The notes beneath the pieces were generated by a model that saw nothing but the letters and a program-made list of their open reading frames with translations, made no database searches and was not told the DNA's origin. Below are positions 55,250 to 64,000 of a DNA stretch of 64,000 nucleotides, piece by piece. Within the stretch, counting starts at the first letter, position 1, and each line of letters begins with the position of its first letter. A program made the position numbers and the translations under genes. The stretch is from Christiangramia crocea (GTDB lineage: Bacteria; Bacteroidota; Bacteroidia; Flavobacteriales; Flavobacteriaceae), in assembly GCF_022410465.1 (NCBI RefSeq), contig NZ_JAJSON010000025.1:124001-188000 (forward strand), given 5' to 3'.

Positions 55250-56122
55250 TCAATTCAATGTTTTTGGAATTATTAAATCGGTATTAAACCTTTTATTGAA
55301 CTTTTCAATAAAATACGCCGAAAGAAGCGGTGAGGCTTCTTCAACATTTTGATGTACAAAGAAATATACGTTTTTTAATCCTAATTTATGCCATTCTTGC
55401 AGACGATCTAACCAATCACCCAGTCTGGTATAATCACTTTCATCATTAGCGCCGTTATACCGAATAAAAGCTGAATCTGTAGTGAGCCTCATATGCAATA
55501 GATCCCGCCTGCCTGCCGAATCGGTAATGATATGAGTAATATTATATTTCTTCATAAGTTCATTTAATTCGTCTGCCGCACTATCATCCTTATACCAGTC
55601 TTTATGCCTGAATTCCGCAGACAATGGGATCTCCTGGGGCCAGTGTTTGAAGAATGTCTCTACCCTGTCCATATTTTTTGGTCCAAAATCATCTCTTAGC
55701 TGAAGATAGCTCATTCCAAGTTTCTCTTTTAGCGGCAGTAAGTTTGTGACAAAATCATCGGTTAATCTTTCCGTTTCATTAAGTCTTTTAATGTGGCTGA
55801 TTATCCTTGGTACCTTTGGGAAGAATTTGAAATCACCTTTAGCCCTTTCTTCCCATTTAGCGAACTGTTCAGAAGGAAACATCCTGTAAAAGGATGCATT
55901 AAATTCTATTGAATTGAACTGGGTTGAATAATACTGAAGTTCATCTTTTGTGCCGCGTGGGTAAAAGTTCTTAAGATCGGTCCTGTTCCACTTGGCGCAA
56001 CCAACCCTAACATCATTAAACACAGACTTTTTAAATTGTTTCAAAACCTCTTTGGTCTGTTCTTGTGTAATCGGTAAAGTGAAATCTATATCGCCGGGAT
56101 TAGCTACTTTTCCAAATTTCAT
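55250..56122 (-). CDS. DUF72-family TIM-barrel protein
   Basis: A 290-residue protein of the YecE/DUF72 family: VGCAKWNRTDLKNFYP, QFNSIEFNASFYR, FFPKVPRIISHIKRL, LQLRDDFG, and YVHFF-type end (here NVYFFVHQNV). Function is unknown; it is a TIM barrel possibly linked to metal or nucleic-acid chemistry. Start ATG at 56122 is preferred over the TTG at 56131. First gene of the DUF72-NUDIX pair. Confidence 0.88.
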   Translation of the reverse strand: MKFGKVANPGDIDFTLPITQEQTKEVLKQFKKSVFNDVRVGCAKWNRTDLKNFYPRGTKDELQYYSTQFNSIEFNASFYRMFPSEQFAKWEERAKGDFKFFPKVPRIISHIKRLNETERLTDDFVTNLLPLKEKLGMSYLQLRDDFGPKNMDRVETFFKHWPQEIPLSAEFRHKDWYKDDSAADELNELMKKYNITHIITDSAGRRDLLHMRLTTDSAFIRYNGANDESDYTRLGDWLDRLQEWHKLGLKNVYFFVHQNVEEASPLLSAYFIEKFNKRFNTDLIIPKTLN

Positions 56123-56219
56123 AAATTCCAAAAATTATCTGTTACAAATTTGAAGTTATGACTACTAATAGTTCAAGGTAAAAATTTTACCTAACTATAA
56201 ACTTTAAAAACTACAGAAA

Positions 56220-56984
56220 ATGAAAATCTTTAAAACATTTTTCCTTTTACTTTTCATCTGTTCAGGTTTAAATGCTCAAACAGCTGATGAAATTATTCAG
56301 AGTTATTTTGATAACACAGGAGGATATGAGAACTGGGGTAACCTGGAAGGGGTTAAAATGACAGGAGTTGCTAAAACACAGGGAATGGATATTCCGGTTG
56401 AGATTTATCAGCTTGAAGGTGGAGAACAATTAATCAAGATTGATGTTCAGGGACAACAGTTAACACAACTTGCTTTTGATGGAGAAACCGCATGGACTAC
56501 TAATTTTATGACCATGAAGCCGGAGAAAAGTGATAGTGAAACCACAGAAAACATAAAAAGACAGTCTAAGGATTTTCCTTCACCATTTTATAATTATAAA
56601 GAAAAAGGTTACGAGGTTGAAATGATGGGAACAGAAACCATGGAAGGAACTGAAGTATATAAAATTAAATTAACTCAGCAACCGGTTTTGGTGAATGGAA
56701 AGGAAGAACCTAACGTTACTTATTACTTTTTTGATACCGAAAACAATGTGATTATTGCTTCTGAAAGTGAAATTAAAATGGGACCTATGAAGGGACAAAC
56801 TAATAAATCTACCCTAAGTGGATACCAGGAAGTAGATGGCCTTTATTTCCCATTTGATCTAACAATGATGGGTAGTTCCATAAGTATCGAAGAAATTCAG
56901 TTGAATCCTGAAATTGATGATGATATGTTTGAATTTCCTGAGGTTGAAGATGAGAAAGAAGCAGATGACCAAAATAAGAACTAA
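56220..56984 (+). CDS. LolA-like outer-membrane lipoprotein-sorting protein
   Basis: A 254-residue secreted protein with signal peptide (about 1-19). The mature part has a LolA/LolB-type beta fold: DEIIQSYFDNTGGYENW, YEVEMMGTETMEGTEVYKIKL, STLSGYQEVDGLYFPF. It may carry lipid or lipoproteins, or be a related binding protein. The tail is acidic. It is followed 62 bases later by the VPS10-like gene on the same strand. Confidence 0.75.
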   Translation: MKIFKTFFLLLFICSGLNAQTADEIIQSYFDNTGGYENWGNLEGVKMTGVAKTQGMDIPVEIYQLEGGEQLIKIDVQGQQLTQLAFDGETAWTTNFMTMKPEKSDSETTENIKRQSKDFPSPFYNYKEKGYEVEMMGTETMEGTEVYKIKLTQQPVLVNGKEEPNVTYYFFDTENNVIIASESEIKMGPMKGQTNKSTLSGYQEVDGLYFPFDLTMMGSSISIEEIQLNPEIDDDMFEFPEVEDEKEADDQNKN

Positions 56985-57046
56985 TAAGTAAGCAATAAAT
57001 CAAAATCCTTTCGCTAACCGGAAGGATTTTTTTAATACCAACTAAA

Positions 57047-60000
57047 ATGAAACAGATTTTATTGTTTTTAGTGCTTTTCTCAGTGATTACTCAGGCTCAG
57101 GAAAGCAATCAAATTATCGGAAAAGAGATTTTTGGAGATATAGAAGCTCGACAAATTGGACCGGCTGTGATGAGTGGCCGAATAACTGACATTGAAAACC
57201 ATCCGACTAATAAAAATATTATTTACGTAGGCGCTGCCGGTGGTGGAGTTTGGAAATCCCAGGACGGAGGCGTGACTTTTAACTCTATTTTTGATGATCA
57301 TGCGCAATCAATTGGCGCTATTGAAATAGATCCAAATAACCCGGATAAGATCATTTGGGTTGGAACCGGAGAAACCTGGACAAGAAATTCAGTCTCTATT
57401 GGAGACGGGCTTTATAGATCAACTGATGGAGGTACCAACTGGACTAAGGTTGGATTTGAAGAAAGTGAACGAATAGCAGCCATTCAGGTAAACCCTGAGA
57501 ATTCAGATGAAGTATATGTCGCCTCTCTGGGTCCTCTCTGGGGGGACGGTGATCAAAGAGGTATCTATAAGACTACAGATGGAGGTGAAAACTGGGAAAA
57601 GCTGCTGTATATTGATGAAACTACCGGTGCCAGTGAACTTGTAATGCATCCGGAAAATCCGGAAATCATGTACGCAGCATTCTGGCAGTTCCGAAGAACT
57701 CCGTGGAGCTTTAGTTCAGGAGGACCCAATAGCGGTCTTTATAAGACTACAGATGGAGGTGAAAACTGGGAAAAAATCCACAAGGGTTTTCCCGAAGGTG
57801 ATCTGGGTAGAATTGCAGTTGCCATTGCTCCCAGTAATCCTGAGATCGTATACGCGGTATTGGAGACAGAAGATAAGAACAAAAGCGGTCTTTGGAAATC
57901 CACTGATGGAGGTAAGAACTGGGAGCATTTGAATAATGATTTCGGACTTACGGTTAGACCTTTTTATTTTTCAAGAATTACTGTAGATCCAAGGAATCCG
58001 GATATTGTAGTAAAAGGTGGATTGAACGGTTCTATATCCCGTGATGGAGGTAAGACCTTCAAAAACCTTGGATATATGCACAGTGATATCCACGATATCA
58101 CATTTCATAACAATGATTCTGATATCATGTATGCCGCTACAGATGGCGGACTATACCGTAGCTGGAATGGCGGTACTACCTTCGAAATCGTGGAAGACCT
58201 GCCGGTATCTCAGTTTTATCATGTGAGCGTGGATAATGACGAACCTTATAATGTCTATGGTGGACTCCAGGATAACAACTCCTGGTACGGACCTTCCTCA
58301 GCTCCTGGCGGGATTAAAGCAAAAAACTGGAATCCCATTGGTGCAGGTGATGGTTTCAGAGTTTTAAAACACCCAACAAAGAATATCATCTATTCTGAAA
58401 TGCAGGGTGCTGATAATGTATGGCGTTACCATGTTGAAAGCAATCGTGTAAAAACCATTCAGCCTTTACCACAGGATAGTAAAACAGAATTAAGATTCAA
58501 CTGGAATGCACCTATTGCCATTAGTGATCATGCACCGGACAGACTATATATAGGAAGTCAGTTTCTACATAAGTCTGAAGATATGGGAGATACCTGGGAA
58601 ATTATTTCTCCAGATCTAACTACAAATGATCCGGCTAAGCAGGATCAGTCAAAATCTGGCGGCTTATCTATGGATAATTCCGGAGCTGAAAATCATACCA
58701 CTATTTTCAGTATTGCTGAATCACCTCTTGATCAAAATATTATCTGGGTAGGTACAGATGACGGAAATATTCAACTTACCACAGATGGAGGAAAAAGCTG
58801 GAATAATAAGATAAAGAATCTTCAGGGCGTCCCTGCTAATAGCTGGGTTTATCATATTGAGGCCAGTAGCCATGATAAGGCCACAGCTTATGTAGTTATT
58901 GAAGATCATAGCCGTGGAAATATGAAACCTTATGTATATAAAACCACTGATTATGGTAATAGCTGGACATCACTGGTTACCGATAATATTGAAGGATTTG
59001 CGAGAAATATCCAGGAAGATTTTGTTAATCCCGATCTGCTATTTTTAGGTACTGAATTTGGATTATATATATCTATAAATGGCGGAAAAAACTGGGCGAA
59101 ATTTGAAAATAATATGCCAGCTGTTGCAGTTCATTATATGGATATTCAGAAAAGAGAGAATGATCTGGTAATGGGTACTCATGGTCGCGGTATTATAATT
59201 ATTGATGACATTACGCCATTACGGGAGCTTTCTCCTGAAATTCTGGAAAAGGATGTTCACTTTTTTGAAACAGAACCTACAGTTATGGTGGAAGAAAGTG
59301 GTTTCTCTTCAAGTTTTGGCACCGAAACACAATTTGCAGGACCCAATCCCAGTAAAGCTCTAAAGATTCCGTATTACCTCAAAAAGAGACATACCTTTGG
59401 TAAAATGACTATGGAAGTTCAGGATATGGAAGGTAATACTATTGCCGAACTTGCTCCAGGAAAATCAAAGGGGATCAATATCGTAACATGGAATTACACC
59501 TTGAATGTTCCAAAAATGGCTAAAGGAAAGACCCTTGATTTTGGTGGTTTTACCGCGCCTAGAGTGAAAGCCGGAAAATACAAAATCGTGCTTACAAAAG
59601 GTAAGGAAAGCTATTCAACCATTGTAGAGTTAAAATATGATGATAAAGCCATGGTAACGGCTGCAGAAAGAGCTGAGCAGGAAGATTATACAATGAGATT
59701 GTATAACATGATCGAAGATCTTGCCTATCTTGTTTATCAGGTGGACGAAAAGATCGGGCTGGCCCGGCAAGTTCTTGAAGATTACCCAAAGGCTGAAAAA
59801 GTTGCCAAAAGCTATCTCTCAGAGTTAGAAGCCTTAAAAAAAGATCTTGTAATTACTACCGGGGATAATTATGTAGCTTCTGCTGACCCTGAATTAAGGG
59901 AAAAAATGGCTGAATTATACAGTAATATTGCGAGCAATTATGGAAAGGTTGGAGTTTCGAGAAAAGCTAGCTATGATGTTATAGAATCTGAATTTAATAA

Positions 60001-60121
60001 GGCCCTGGAGCGTTTTGAAGAAATTGAGAAAAAAGAAGGTGAAAAGCTTTCTAAATTTATAAAACAGAATAATATTGAACCCAAAGAATTACAATCTAAA
60101 GAAGAATTCTTAGAGGATTAA
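57047..60121 (+). CDS. Secreted VPS10/sortilin-like BNR-repeat protein
   Basis: A 1024-residue secreted protein with signal peptide (about 1-17). It is built of beta-propeller BNR/Asp-box repeats (S-x-DGG-x-x-W, such as RSTDGGTNW, KTTDGGENW, LTTDGGKSW) over about 25-720, then a region of beta sheet (about 735-860) and a helical charged tail. It resembles the VPS10/sortilin glycosyl-hydrolase-like proteins common in Bacteroidota. Two 35-base stretches encoding the KTTDGGENW repeat are identical (57566-57600, 57740-57774). Substrate unknown. Confidence 0.88.
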   Translation: MKQILLFLVLFSVITQAQESNQIIGKEIFGDIEARQIGPAVMSGRITDIENHPTNKNIIYVGAAGGGVWKSQDGGVTFNSIFDDHAQSIGAIEIDPNNPDKIIWVGTGETWTRNSVSIGDGLYRSTDGGTNWTKVGFEESERIAAIQVNPENSDEVYVASLGPLWGDGDQRGIYKTTDGGENWEKLLYIDETTGASELVMHPENPEIMYAAFWQFRRTPWSFSSGGPNSGLYKTTDGGENWEKIHKGFPEGDLGRIAVAIAPSNPEIVYAVLETEDKNKSGLWKSTDGGKNWEHLNNDFGLTVRPFYFSRITVDPRNPDIVVKGGLNGSISRDGGKTFKNLGYMHSDIHDITFHNNDSDIMYAATDGGLYRSWNGGTTFEIVEDLPVSQFYHVSVDNDEPYNVYGGLQDNNSWYGPSSAPGGIKAKNWNPIGAGDGFRVLKHPTKNIIYSEMQGADNVWRYHVESNRVKTIQPLPQDSKTELRFNWNAPIAISDHAPDRLYIGSQFLHKSEDMGDTWEIISPDLTTNDPAKQDQSKSGGLSMDNSGAENHTTIFSIAESPLDQNIIWVGTDDGNIQLTTDGGKSWNNKIKNLQGVPANSWVYHIEASSHDKATAYVVIEDHSRGNMKPYVYKTTDYGNSWTSLVTDNIEGFARNIQEDFVNPDLLFLGTEFGLYISINGGKNWAKFENNMPAVAVHYMDIQKRENDLVMGTHGRGIIIIDDITPLRELSPEILEKDVHFFETEPTVMVEESGFSSSFGTETQFAGPNPSKALKIPYYLKKRHTFGKMTMEVQDMEGNTIAELAPGKSKGINIVTWNYTLNVPKMAKGKTLDFGGFTAPRVKAGKYKIVLTKGKESYSTIVELKYDDKAMVTAAERAEQEDYTMRLYNMIEDLAYLVYQVDEKIGLARQVLEDYPKAEKVAKSYLSELEALKKDLVITTGDNYVASADPELREKMAELYSNIASNYGKVGVSRKASYDVIESEFNKALERFEEIEKKEGEKLSKFIKQNNIEPKELQSKEEFLED

Positions 60122-60138
60122 TTCCGGAAATAGAAATA

Positions 60139-60172
60139 AAAAAAGCCGTGTCTTCACACGGCTTTTTTTTAT
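60139..60172. terminator. Bidirectional terminator after the BNR protein
   Basis: AAAAAGCCGTG pairs with CACGGCTTTTT around TCTTCA, flanked by A- and T-runs. It lies between convergent genes; its right arm reaches the end of the aldehyde dehydrogenase gene. Confidence 0.85.
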
Positions 60173-61521
60173 TTAATATATACAGTCTTTTTATTTACAA
60201 ATTCCCTTATCCCGTCTTCAGAAAGTTCCCTGCCATATCCGGAAATTTTTGTACCTCCAAAAGGAAGCCGCGGGTCACTTTTCACAAGCTCATTGACAAA
60301 AACGGCACCATCTTCAAACTCGGGAACCAGTTTTTCGGCAAAGTCCATGTCTTCTGTAAAAATAGAGACACCCAATCCGAATTTAGATAAATTTACAAGG
60401 TCTACGGCCTCCTGATTCTTCTTAAAAGTAGTTACTCCAATTGCGGGTCCAAAGGTTTCTTCAGTGAACATTTTCATATCCGGTGTTACTCCGGTGAGAA
60501 CGGTAGGCTCCAGATAGGCACGGTCTCTTTTTCCTCCAAGAATGATCTTCGCACCTTCCTTTACTGAGTCCTGAATCTGTTTTTCGAGATCCTCAGCCAG
60601 ATCTTCACGGGCCAGAGTTCCTATAAAAGTATCTTCATCAAGAGGATCTCCACTTTTGAGCTCTCTTACCTGCCTTACGAATTCTTCCATAAAATCATCT
60701 GCAATACTCTCATGAAGTATGAGTCTTTTCCCAGCAATACAACTCTGCCCAGTATTTTGAAACCTGGCCATTACACAGGTCCTAACGCTTTCTTCAATAT
60801 TAGCATCCTTAAACACTACAAGGGCGTTACTACCACCAAGTTCCAGTACCGACTTTTTGATCTCGTCTCCCGCAGTCGAGGCAACGGCAGCACCCGCCGG
60901 TTTACTTCCTGTGAGCGTCACTGCCTTCACTCTTTCATCACGAATAACACCCTCTATCTTACTGCTTCCCAGGACCAGATTCTGGAAACATCCATCAGGA
61001 AAACCTGCATTCTCAAAGACTTTCTGAATATTATTTGCAGATCTCATCACATTGCTGGCATGTTTTAGCACACCTATATTCCCTGCCATAAGAGCCGGAG
61101 CAGCAAATCTGAATACCTGCCAGAATGGATAATTCCAGGGCATTACTGCCAGTACCACTCCAATAGGCTCATAACTCACATAACTCTTAGCTGCATCGGT
61201 TTTAATCTTTTTGGAGGATAAATGTTTTTCTGCATTTTCTGCATAATATTCACATACCCAGGCACATTTTTCAATCTCCGAAATAGCCTGCTTAATAGGT
61301 TTTCCCATTTCCAGACTAATATCCCTGGCATATCCTTCCTTGTTCTTTTTCAGTTCGGCGGCCGCCTTTAGCATAAGTTCTGACCGTTCGTCAAAAGAGG
61401 TTCTTTTCCATTTCTTAAAACGCTTATCGGCCTTTTCCAATGCCTCATCTATTTCAGGTTTGGTCAATTCCTTGAATTTTTCAAGTACTTCACCCGTGTA
61501 CGGATTTTTGGATTCAATCAT
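60169..61521 (-). CDS. gabD: NAD(P)+-dependent succinate-semialdehyde dehydrogenase-like aldehyde dehydrogenase
   Basis: A 450-residue ALDH. VMPWNYPFWQVFRFAAPALMAGN, LTGSKPAGAAVASTAG, catalytic E in LELGGSNALVV and catalytic C in FQNTGQSCIAGKRL. The last motif and length fit the short GabD/YneI-type SSADH. It oxidises succinate semialdehyde or a similar aldehyde. ATG at 61521 is chosen over a TTG at 61527. Single gene; no GABA genes near, so substrate is inferred. Confidence 0.87.
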   Translation of the reverse strand: MIESKNPYTGEVLEKFKELTKPEIDEALEKADKRFKKWKRTSFDERSELMLKAAAELKKNKEGYARDISLEMGKPIKQAISEIEKCAWVCEYYAENAEKHLSSKKIKTDAAKSYVSYEPIGVVLAVMPWNYPFWQVFRFAAPALMAGNIGVLKHASNVMRSANNIQKVFENAGFPDGCFQNLVLGSSKIEGVIRDERVKAVTLTGSKPAGAAVASTAGDEIKKSVLELGGSNALVVFKDANIEESVRTCVMARFQNTGQSCIAGKRLILHESIADDFMEEFVRQVRELKSGDPLDEDTFIGTLAREDLAEDLEKQIQDSVKEGAKIILGGKRDRAYLEPTVLTGVTPDMKMFTEETFGPAIGVTTFKKNQEAVDLVNLSKFGLGVSIFTEDMDFAEKLVPEFEDGAVFVNELVKSDPRLPFGGTKISGYGRELSEDGIREFVNKKTVYIK

Positions 61522-61691
61522 AATCAAAAAAATCTTTAGCTTTTCTTTTAAATATAATAAGATGAAAAGTAGGATTACGGCCGATTAAGACATATTTAAC
61601 TTGGTGAATGTTTATAACCGGTTTACAAGTATGAAAACGGCATAGTAAATGCAGTTCTTTAAATAGTTATATTTAAGAAACTTTACTTGCC

Positions 61692-62099
61692 ATGAATCCG
61701 AGAGATATTAACCTAATGGAACTCAGACCTGAGATTCCTTCAGCAAGGATTACAGAAAACATGAGTTCAGATGAGAGGTTTCAGAATGAAACGCTTCGAC
61801 CTGTAGCGAAACTACAGGATGATTTACTGGTGGCAGCTTTCCGGAATTATATCACCAAGCATAAAAATGCATTTTATGATCTTGATCTGGAGAAAAGGTT
61901 ACTGTATATTGAAAATGCCATTCAAAAGGATATCAAATTCAGAAACAGTCTTAAGGGAATGATCATCGGGCAGTTTACCCTTCAGGAGTATGAAACCTAT
62001 ATCCGGAATTCTTCAGCCCTGAATAAACGAATGATGAATATTGTAAAAGAAAGGCTTCAGGCCAATATTCAGCTTTTAGAACGCGACCTGGCGTACTAA
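61692..62099 (+). CDS. Conserved helical hypothetical protein
   Basis: A 135-residue soluble, mostly helical, charged protein: MNPRDINLMELRPEIPSAR, then a helical rest rich in E, R and K with LEKRLLYIENAIQKD and ALNKRMMNIVKERL. No recognised domain; proteins of this kind are sometimes labelled glyoxalase in databases by mistake, but no VOC motif is seen here. It overlaps the converging DUF3307 gene by 24 bases. Confidence 0.6.
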   Translation: MNPRDINLMELRPEIPSARITENMSSDERFQNETLRPVAKLQDDLLVAAFRNYITKHKNAFYDLDLEKRLLYIENAIQKDIKFRNSLKGMIIGQFTLQEYETYIRNSSALNKRMMNIVKERLQANIQLLERDLAY

Positions 62100-62807
62100 A
62101 AAACCTATCAGGATAGTAATGGTAAAGCTCATAAGGGTTCCTATGAGCACGTACTCGGTTTGCTTTCTGGCACCAGTTTCAGATTTATCGCTGAAACGCA
62201 GAATTGATTTTGCTGCGATCAAAAACCCTATTGCCGAAAAATTGAGGGTAAGTATAAAGGTTAGAACTAAAACCCTTTCAAAAATTCCAATATATCTGCC
62301 GGCAGCATCCAGACTGTTTCGCCTAAGATCATCTTCTACTTCGTTTTGCCATCTCTGGGTTGCTTTCCCTATAAGGAAACCGGCAGGAAAAATTATAACC
62401 AGATAACCTATGAGTATTGCCATTATGGTTTCCGAACTTAGCAGATCAGATAGATATGGGATTATACTCTGAAAATTAGATGTGATCCAGAGCCAGGCCA
62501 GGACTATCGCAAAGAGATGCAGAATCTGGTCTGATAAAAATATTTTCAGACTGTCCCGGTGGAACTGTAGTTTCCATAGGTCAGTAAAAAAGTGCGTGAA
62601 GCTTATAAAAACAGCCACATACCAGTACTCTATCCTCATCAGGAAAATAAGGGTAAGCACCCCGGCAATTATCGCATGCAGGTAAAGGAATTTAGATTTT
62701 GCTTTATGTCTTCGCTTGTGCTGAACCCATCTGGTAGGCTGTATCACAAAATCAGTGATCACATGGGCAAGCAATAATTGTAAGAGAATGAGTATACTAT
62801 TTTCCAT
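62076..62807 (-). CDS. DUF3307 membrane protein
   Basis: A 243-residue protein with about five to six hydrophobic segments, including the DUF3307 start ILILLQLLLAHVITDFVIQP and HAIIAGVLTLIFL, FTHFFTDLWKL. ATG at 62807 overlaps the end of the SatD gene by 11 bases; ATG at 62822 is also possible and would give five extra residues. SatD and DUF3307 genes are paired in many Bacteroidota. Function unknown. Confidence 0.85.
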   Translation of the reverse strand: MENSILILLQLLLAHVITDFVIQPTRWVQHKRRHKAKSKFLYLHAIIAGVLTLIFLMRIEYWYVAVFISFTHFFTDLWKLQFHRDSLKIFLSDQILHLFAIVLAWLWITSNFQSIIPYLSDLLSSETIMAILIGYLVIIFPAGFLIGKATQRWQNEVEDDLRRNSLDAAGRYIGIFERVLVLTFILTLNFSAIGFLIAAKSILRFSDKSETGARKQTEYVLIGTLMSFTITILIGFLVRQVAF

Positions 62808-63468
62808 TAGAGAAATGTTCATTTATTACGTTCCTATAACGCTGTAACAAAACGTCGATTGCATCCCACCCCGCCGCTTTTTTTCTCTGGTTGACGGCAG
62901 ACTGACTAATCCCCAGTTCAGTAGCAATTTCAGTTTCCTTGAATCCTTTCAAAAGATAATAAATTACTTCGGCAGATGCAGTACTCCATTTATCAGATAT
63001 AGTATCAAAAAGTAAAAATGAGGTATCAAACTCTTCATTTATATTATCTGAAGGAGTCTTAAGCTTTAATTTGCGATTTTCTTTTTTGATTTCATCCAGG
63101 GTTCTCCCTGAAAACTGAAAAGCCTGACCATTGGATTCCAGAATTGAATCCCTTTGAAAGTCGTAGGTGCCAATACCAATTGCCAGTCTTAGATCGGCCA
63201 CCCGTTTAAAGGCCTTATTGCTTTCACTATCATTAAGGTGCAGCCTGTTAATCGCCGTCTTTATTCGCAATGCAAAAAGCAGCGCTTCTTCAGGAGAATA
63301 AACTATCCCCTGAAAACTATCTCCCCTGTAGATCTTGAACTCAGAGTTGGGTTTAGTGAGCCGTTCCAGCTCCCTGAATTCCTTATTTAGGGTAGTAATG
63401 GTTTTCTCCAGCAATTCCTTTGGATAACTGGAAGAAGACAATAGATCGGCTGAAATAACTGCTATCAT
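62797..63468 (-). CDS. SatD-family protein with C-terminal HTH
   Basis: A 223-residue protein of the SatD family. Start MIAVISADLLSSSSYP; middle FKIYRGDSFQGIVYSPEEAL and RLAIGIGTYDFQ. The last 60 residues include a helix-turn-helix (ETEIATELGISQSAVNQRKKAAGWD) of the sigma-70 region 4/LuxR-like type, so the protein is probably a DNA-binding regulator. It is coupled to the DUF3307 gene. Its own promoter has palindromic CTTATAAG sites (63497-63520), suggesting autoregulation. Confidence 0.85.
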   Translation of the reverse strand: MIAVISADLLSSSSYPKELLEKTITTLNKEFRELERLTKPNSEFKIYRGDSFQGIVYSPEEALLFALRIKTAINRLHLNDSESNKAFKRVADLRLAIGIGTYDFQRDSILESNGQAFQFSGRTLDEIKKENRKLKLKTPSDNINEEFDTSFLLFDTISDKWSTASAEVIYYLLKGFKETEIATELGISQSAVNQRKKAAGWDAIDVLLQRYRNVINEHFSNGK

Positions 63469-63496
63469 ACTTCAAATATACAAAAATAAGTTTAAA

Positions 63497-63560
63497 ACCT
63501 TATAAGTATACCTTATAAGTCTTAAGGCTTATTTAATATAAATATAAGCTTATAACCTTA
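63497..63560. promoter_or_regulatory. Palindrome-rich satD upstream region
   Basis: ACCTTATAAGT occurs at 63497-63507 and again at 63510-63520; each contains the palindrome CTTATAAG. Further related words follow (CTTAAGGCTTATTTA and AAGCTTATAACCTTATTTA, up to 63563). The spacing of 13 bases between the two copies suits two sites on nearly one helix turn. This would be a good operator for an HTH protein such as SatD. It lies between satD and the divergent partial gene. Confidence 0.55.
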
Positions 63561-63650
63561 TTTAAAGTTTTCATATTAAATATTTCCTAAATCTTAGCTA
63601 AGCCGATAAAGCTTATTTAATTTTAGAATTCTAATGAGAAAAATTAAAAA

Positions 63651-64000
63651 ATGGTAGCTAATAAAGAAGAATTATTTTTCAAATGTCTGGATGTGGTGAA
63701 CAGGCAGATTGATAAATATCAAAATGAAATGGATCAGATAAAGGAATCCATGGAGAATAATGATGCTCATACAGATTATGACGAAGATGATAGTAAAGGC
63801 CAACTCCTTGGAGATTTTGAAAAATATGCCGAATATCTGGATAACTCCAGGAAAATGAAGGAGAAGTTAAGCCGAATAGATCAAAAGCATTACAGTGAGC
63901 AGATCGATTTTGGAAGCATTGTGGAAACTTCTGAAAATTATTATTTCATTTCAGTTGCCGTGGGCAAGATTGTCTTAGATGAAGGCAGTACTGTATTTGC
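63651..64000 (+). CDS. Partial hypothetical protein, possibly Gre-like C-terminal
   Basis: The ORF starts at ATG 63651 (MVANKEELFFKCLDVV) and is open to the window edge (116 codons seen). The start region is helical and charged (MDQIKESMENND, DEDDSKGQLLGDFEKYAEYL), then FGSIVETSENYYFISVAVG and LDEGSTVFA look like the beginning of a GreA/GreB FKBP-like C-terminal domain. It could be a short elongation-factor-like protein. It is divergent from satD and shares its palindromic promoter region. Truncated by the window. Confidence 0.6.
   Translation, partial: MVANKEELFFKCLDVVNRQIDKYQNEMDQIKESMENNDAHTDYDEDDSKGQLLGDFEKYAEYLDNSRKMKEKLSRIDQKHYSEQIDFGSIVETSENYYFISVAVGKIVLDEGSTVF

Noticed and set aside
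1-64000. tRNA, rRNA, IS elements and phage genes
   Set aside because: None could be recognised by eye in the gaps or among the ORFs; a tRNAscan and ISfinder search would settle this.

Overview
The window looks like a chromosomal segment of a marine Flavobacteriaceae member (Bacteroidota), perhaps close to Gramella/Christiangramia; the genus is inference. The evidence is: several start regions carry the Bacteroidota -7 promoter element TAnnTTTG rather than sigma70 boxes; start sites lack Shine-Dalgarno sequences; base composition is AT-rich; there is a secreted protein with a type B (CHU_C-like) type IX secretion C-terminus; and there is a vanadium haloperoxidase, typical of marine flavobacteria. 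I saw no rRNA, tRNA, transposase, phage gene or CRISPR array. The segment is mostly single genes and short operons, with many convergent pairs sharing bidirectional terminators.

Layout. 0-6.8 kb: tamB (envelope assembly), an OmpA-like lipoprotein and a charged small protein. 6.8-10.5 kb: a gluconate operon, doxX-like / gluconokinase-6-phosphogluconate dehydrogenase fusion / gntP. 10.5-14.5 kb: a gene remnant, a GreA/B factor, an SLC13-RCK transporter and a glycosyltransferase. 14.5-17 kb: aspartokinase divergent from a stand-alone ACT-domain protein. 17-21.3 kb: a GluR0-type glutamate-receptor channel, a 3D-domain lipoprotein, a Tat-exported Gfo/Idh/MocA oxidoreductase, a SlyD-like isomerase and OsmC. 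21.3-26.1 kb: a three-gene operon of RimK-like ATP-grasp ligase, GCS2 ligase and N-formylglutamate amidohydrolase, divergent from a secreted M19 dipeptidase. 26.9-28 kb: a stretch with no long ORF that holds five tandem, related, untracked peptide genes with their own terminator.

28-36 kb: PBP1A, a membrane protein, a DEAD-like helicase, a Crp/Fnr regulator, a small secreted protein and the cysteine operon cysE-cysM. 36-49 kb: a T9SS type B protein, a DUF6155/FUSC pair, a quinone-reductase-like MDR enzyme, an SDR, small membrane proteins (DedA/YqaA, DUF1206, Pmp3), galE, DUF3817, MscS and an EEP-family hydrolase. 49-54 kb: vanadium haloperoxidase, a LytTR response regulator and a large hybrid histidine kinase. 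54-61.5 kb: thioesterase, DUF72-NUDIX pair, LolA-like protein, a VPS10/sortilin-like BNR protein and succinate-semialdehyde dehydrogenase. 61.5-64 kb: a conserved hypothetical, a SatD/DUF3307 pair with a palindrome-rich promoter, and a gene cut by the window edge.

The most unusual element is the five-peptide array at 27142-27843. All five peptides share an R-[KR]-x-F-[ML]-N core, four of the five share an R-[RQ]-[FY]-[IA] carboxy terminus, and the differences between copies are often synonymous. The peptide-ligase operon 2.5 kb away is a second candidate for undescribed chemistry. Any link between the two is speculation.
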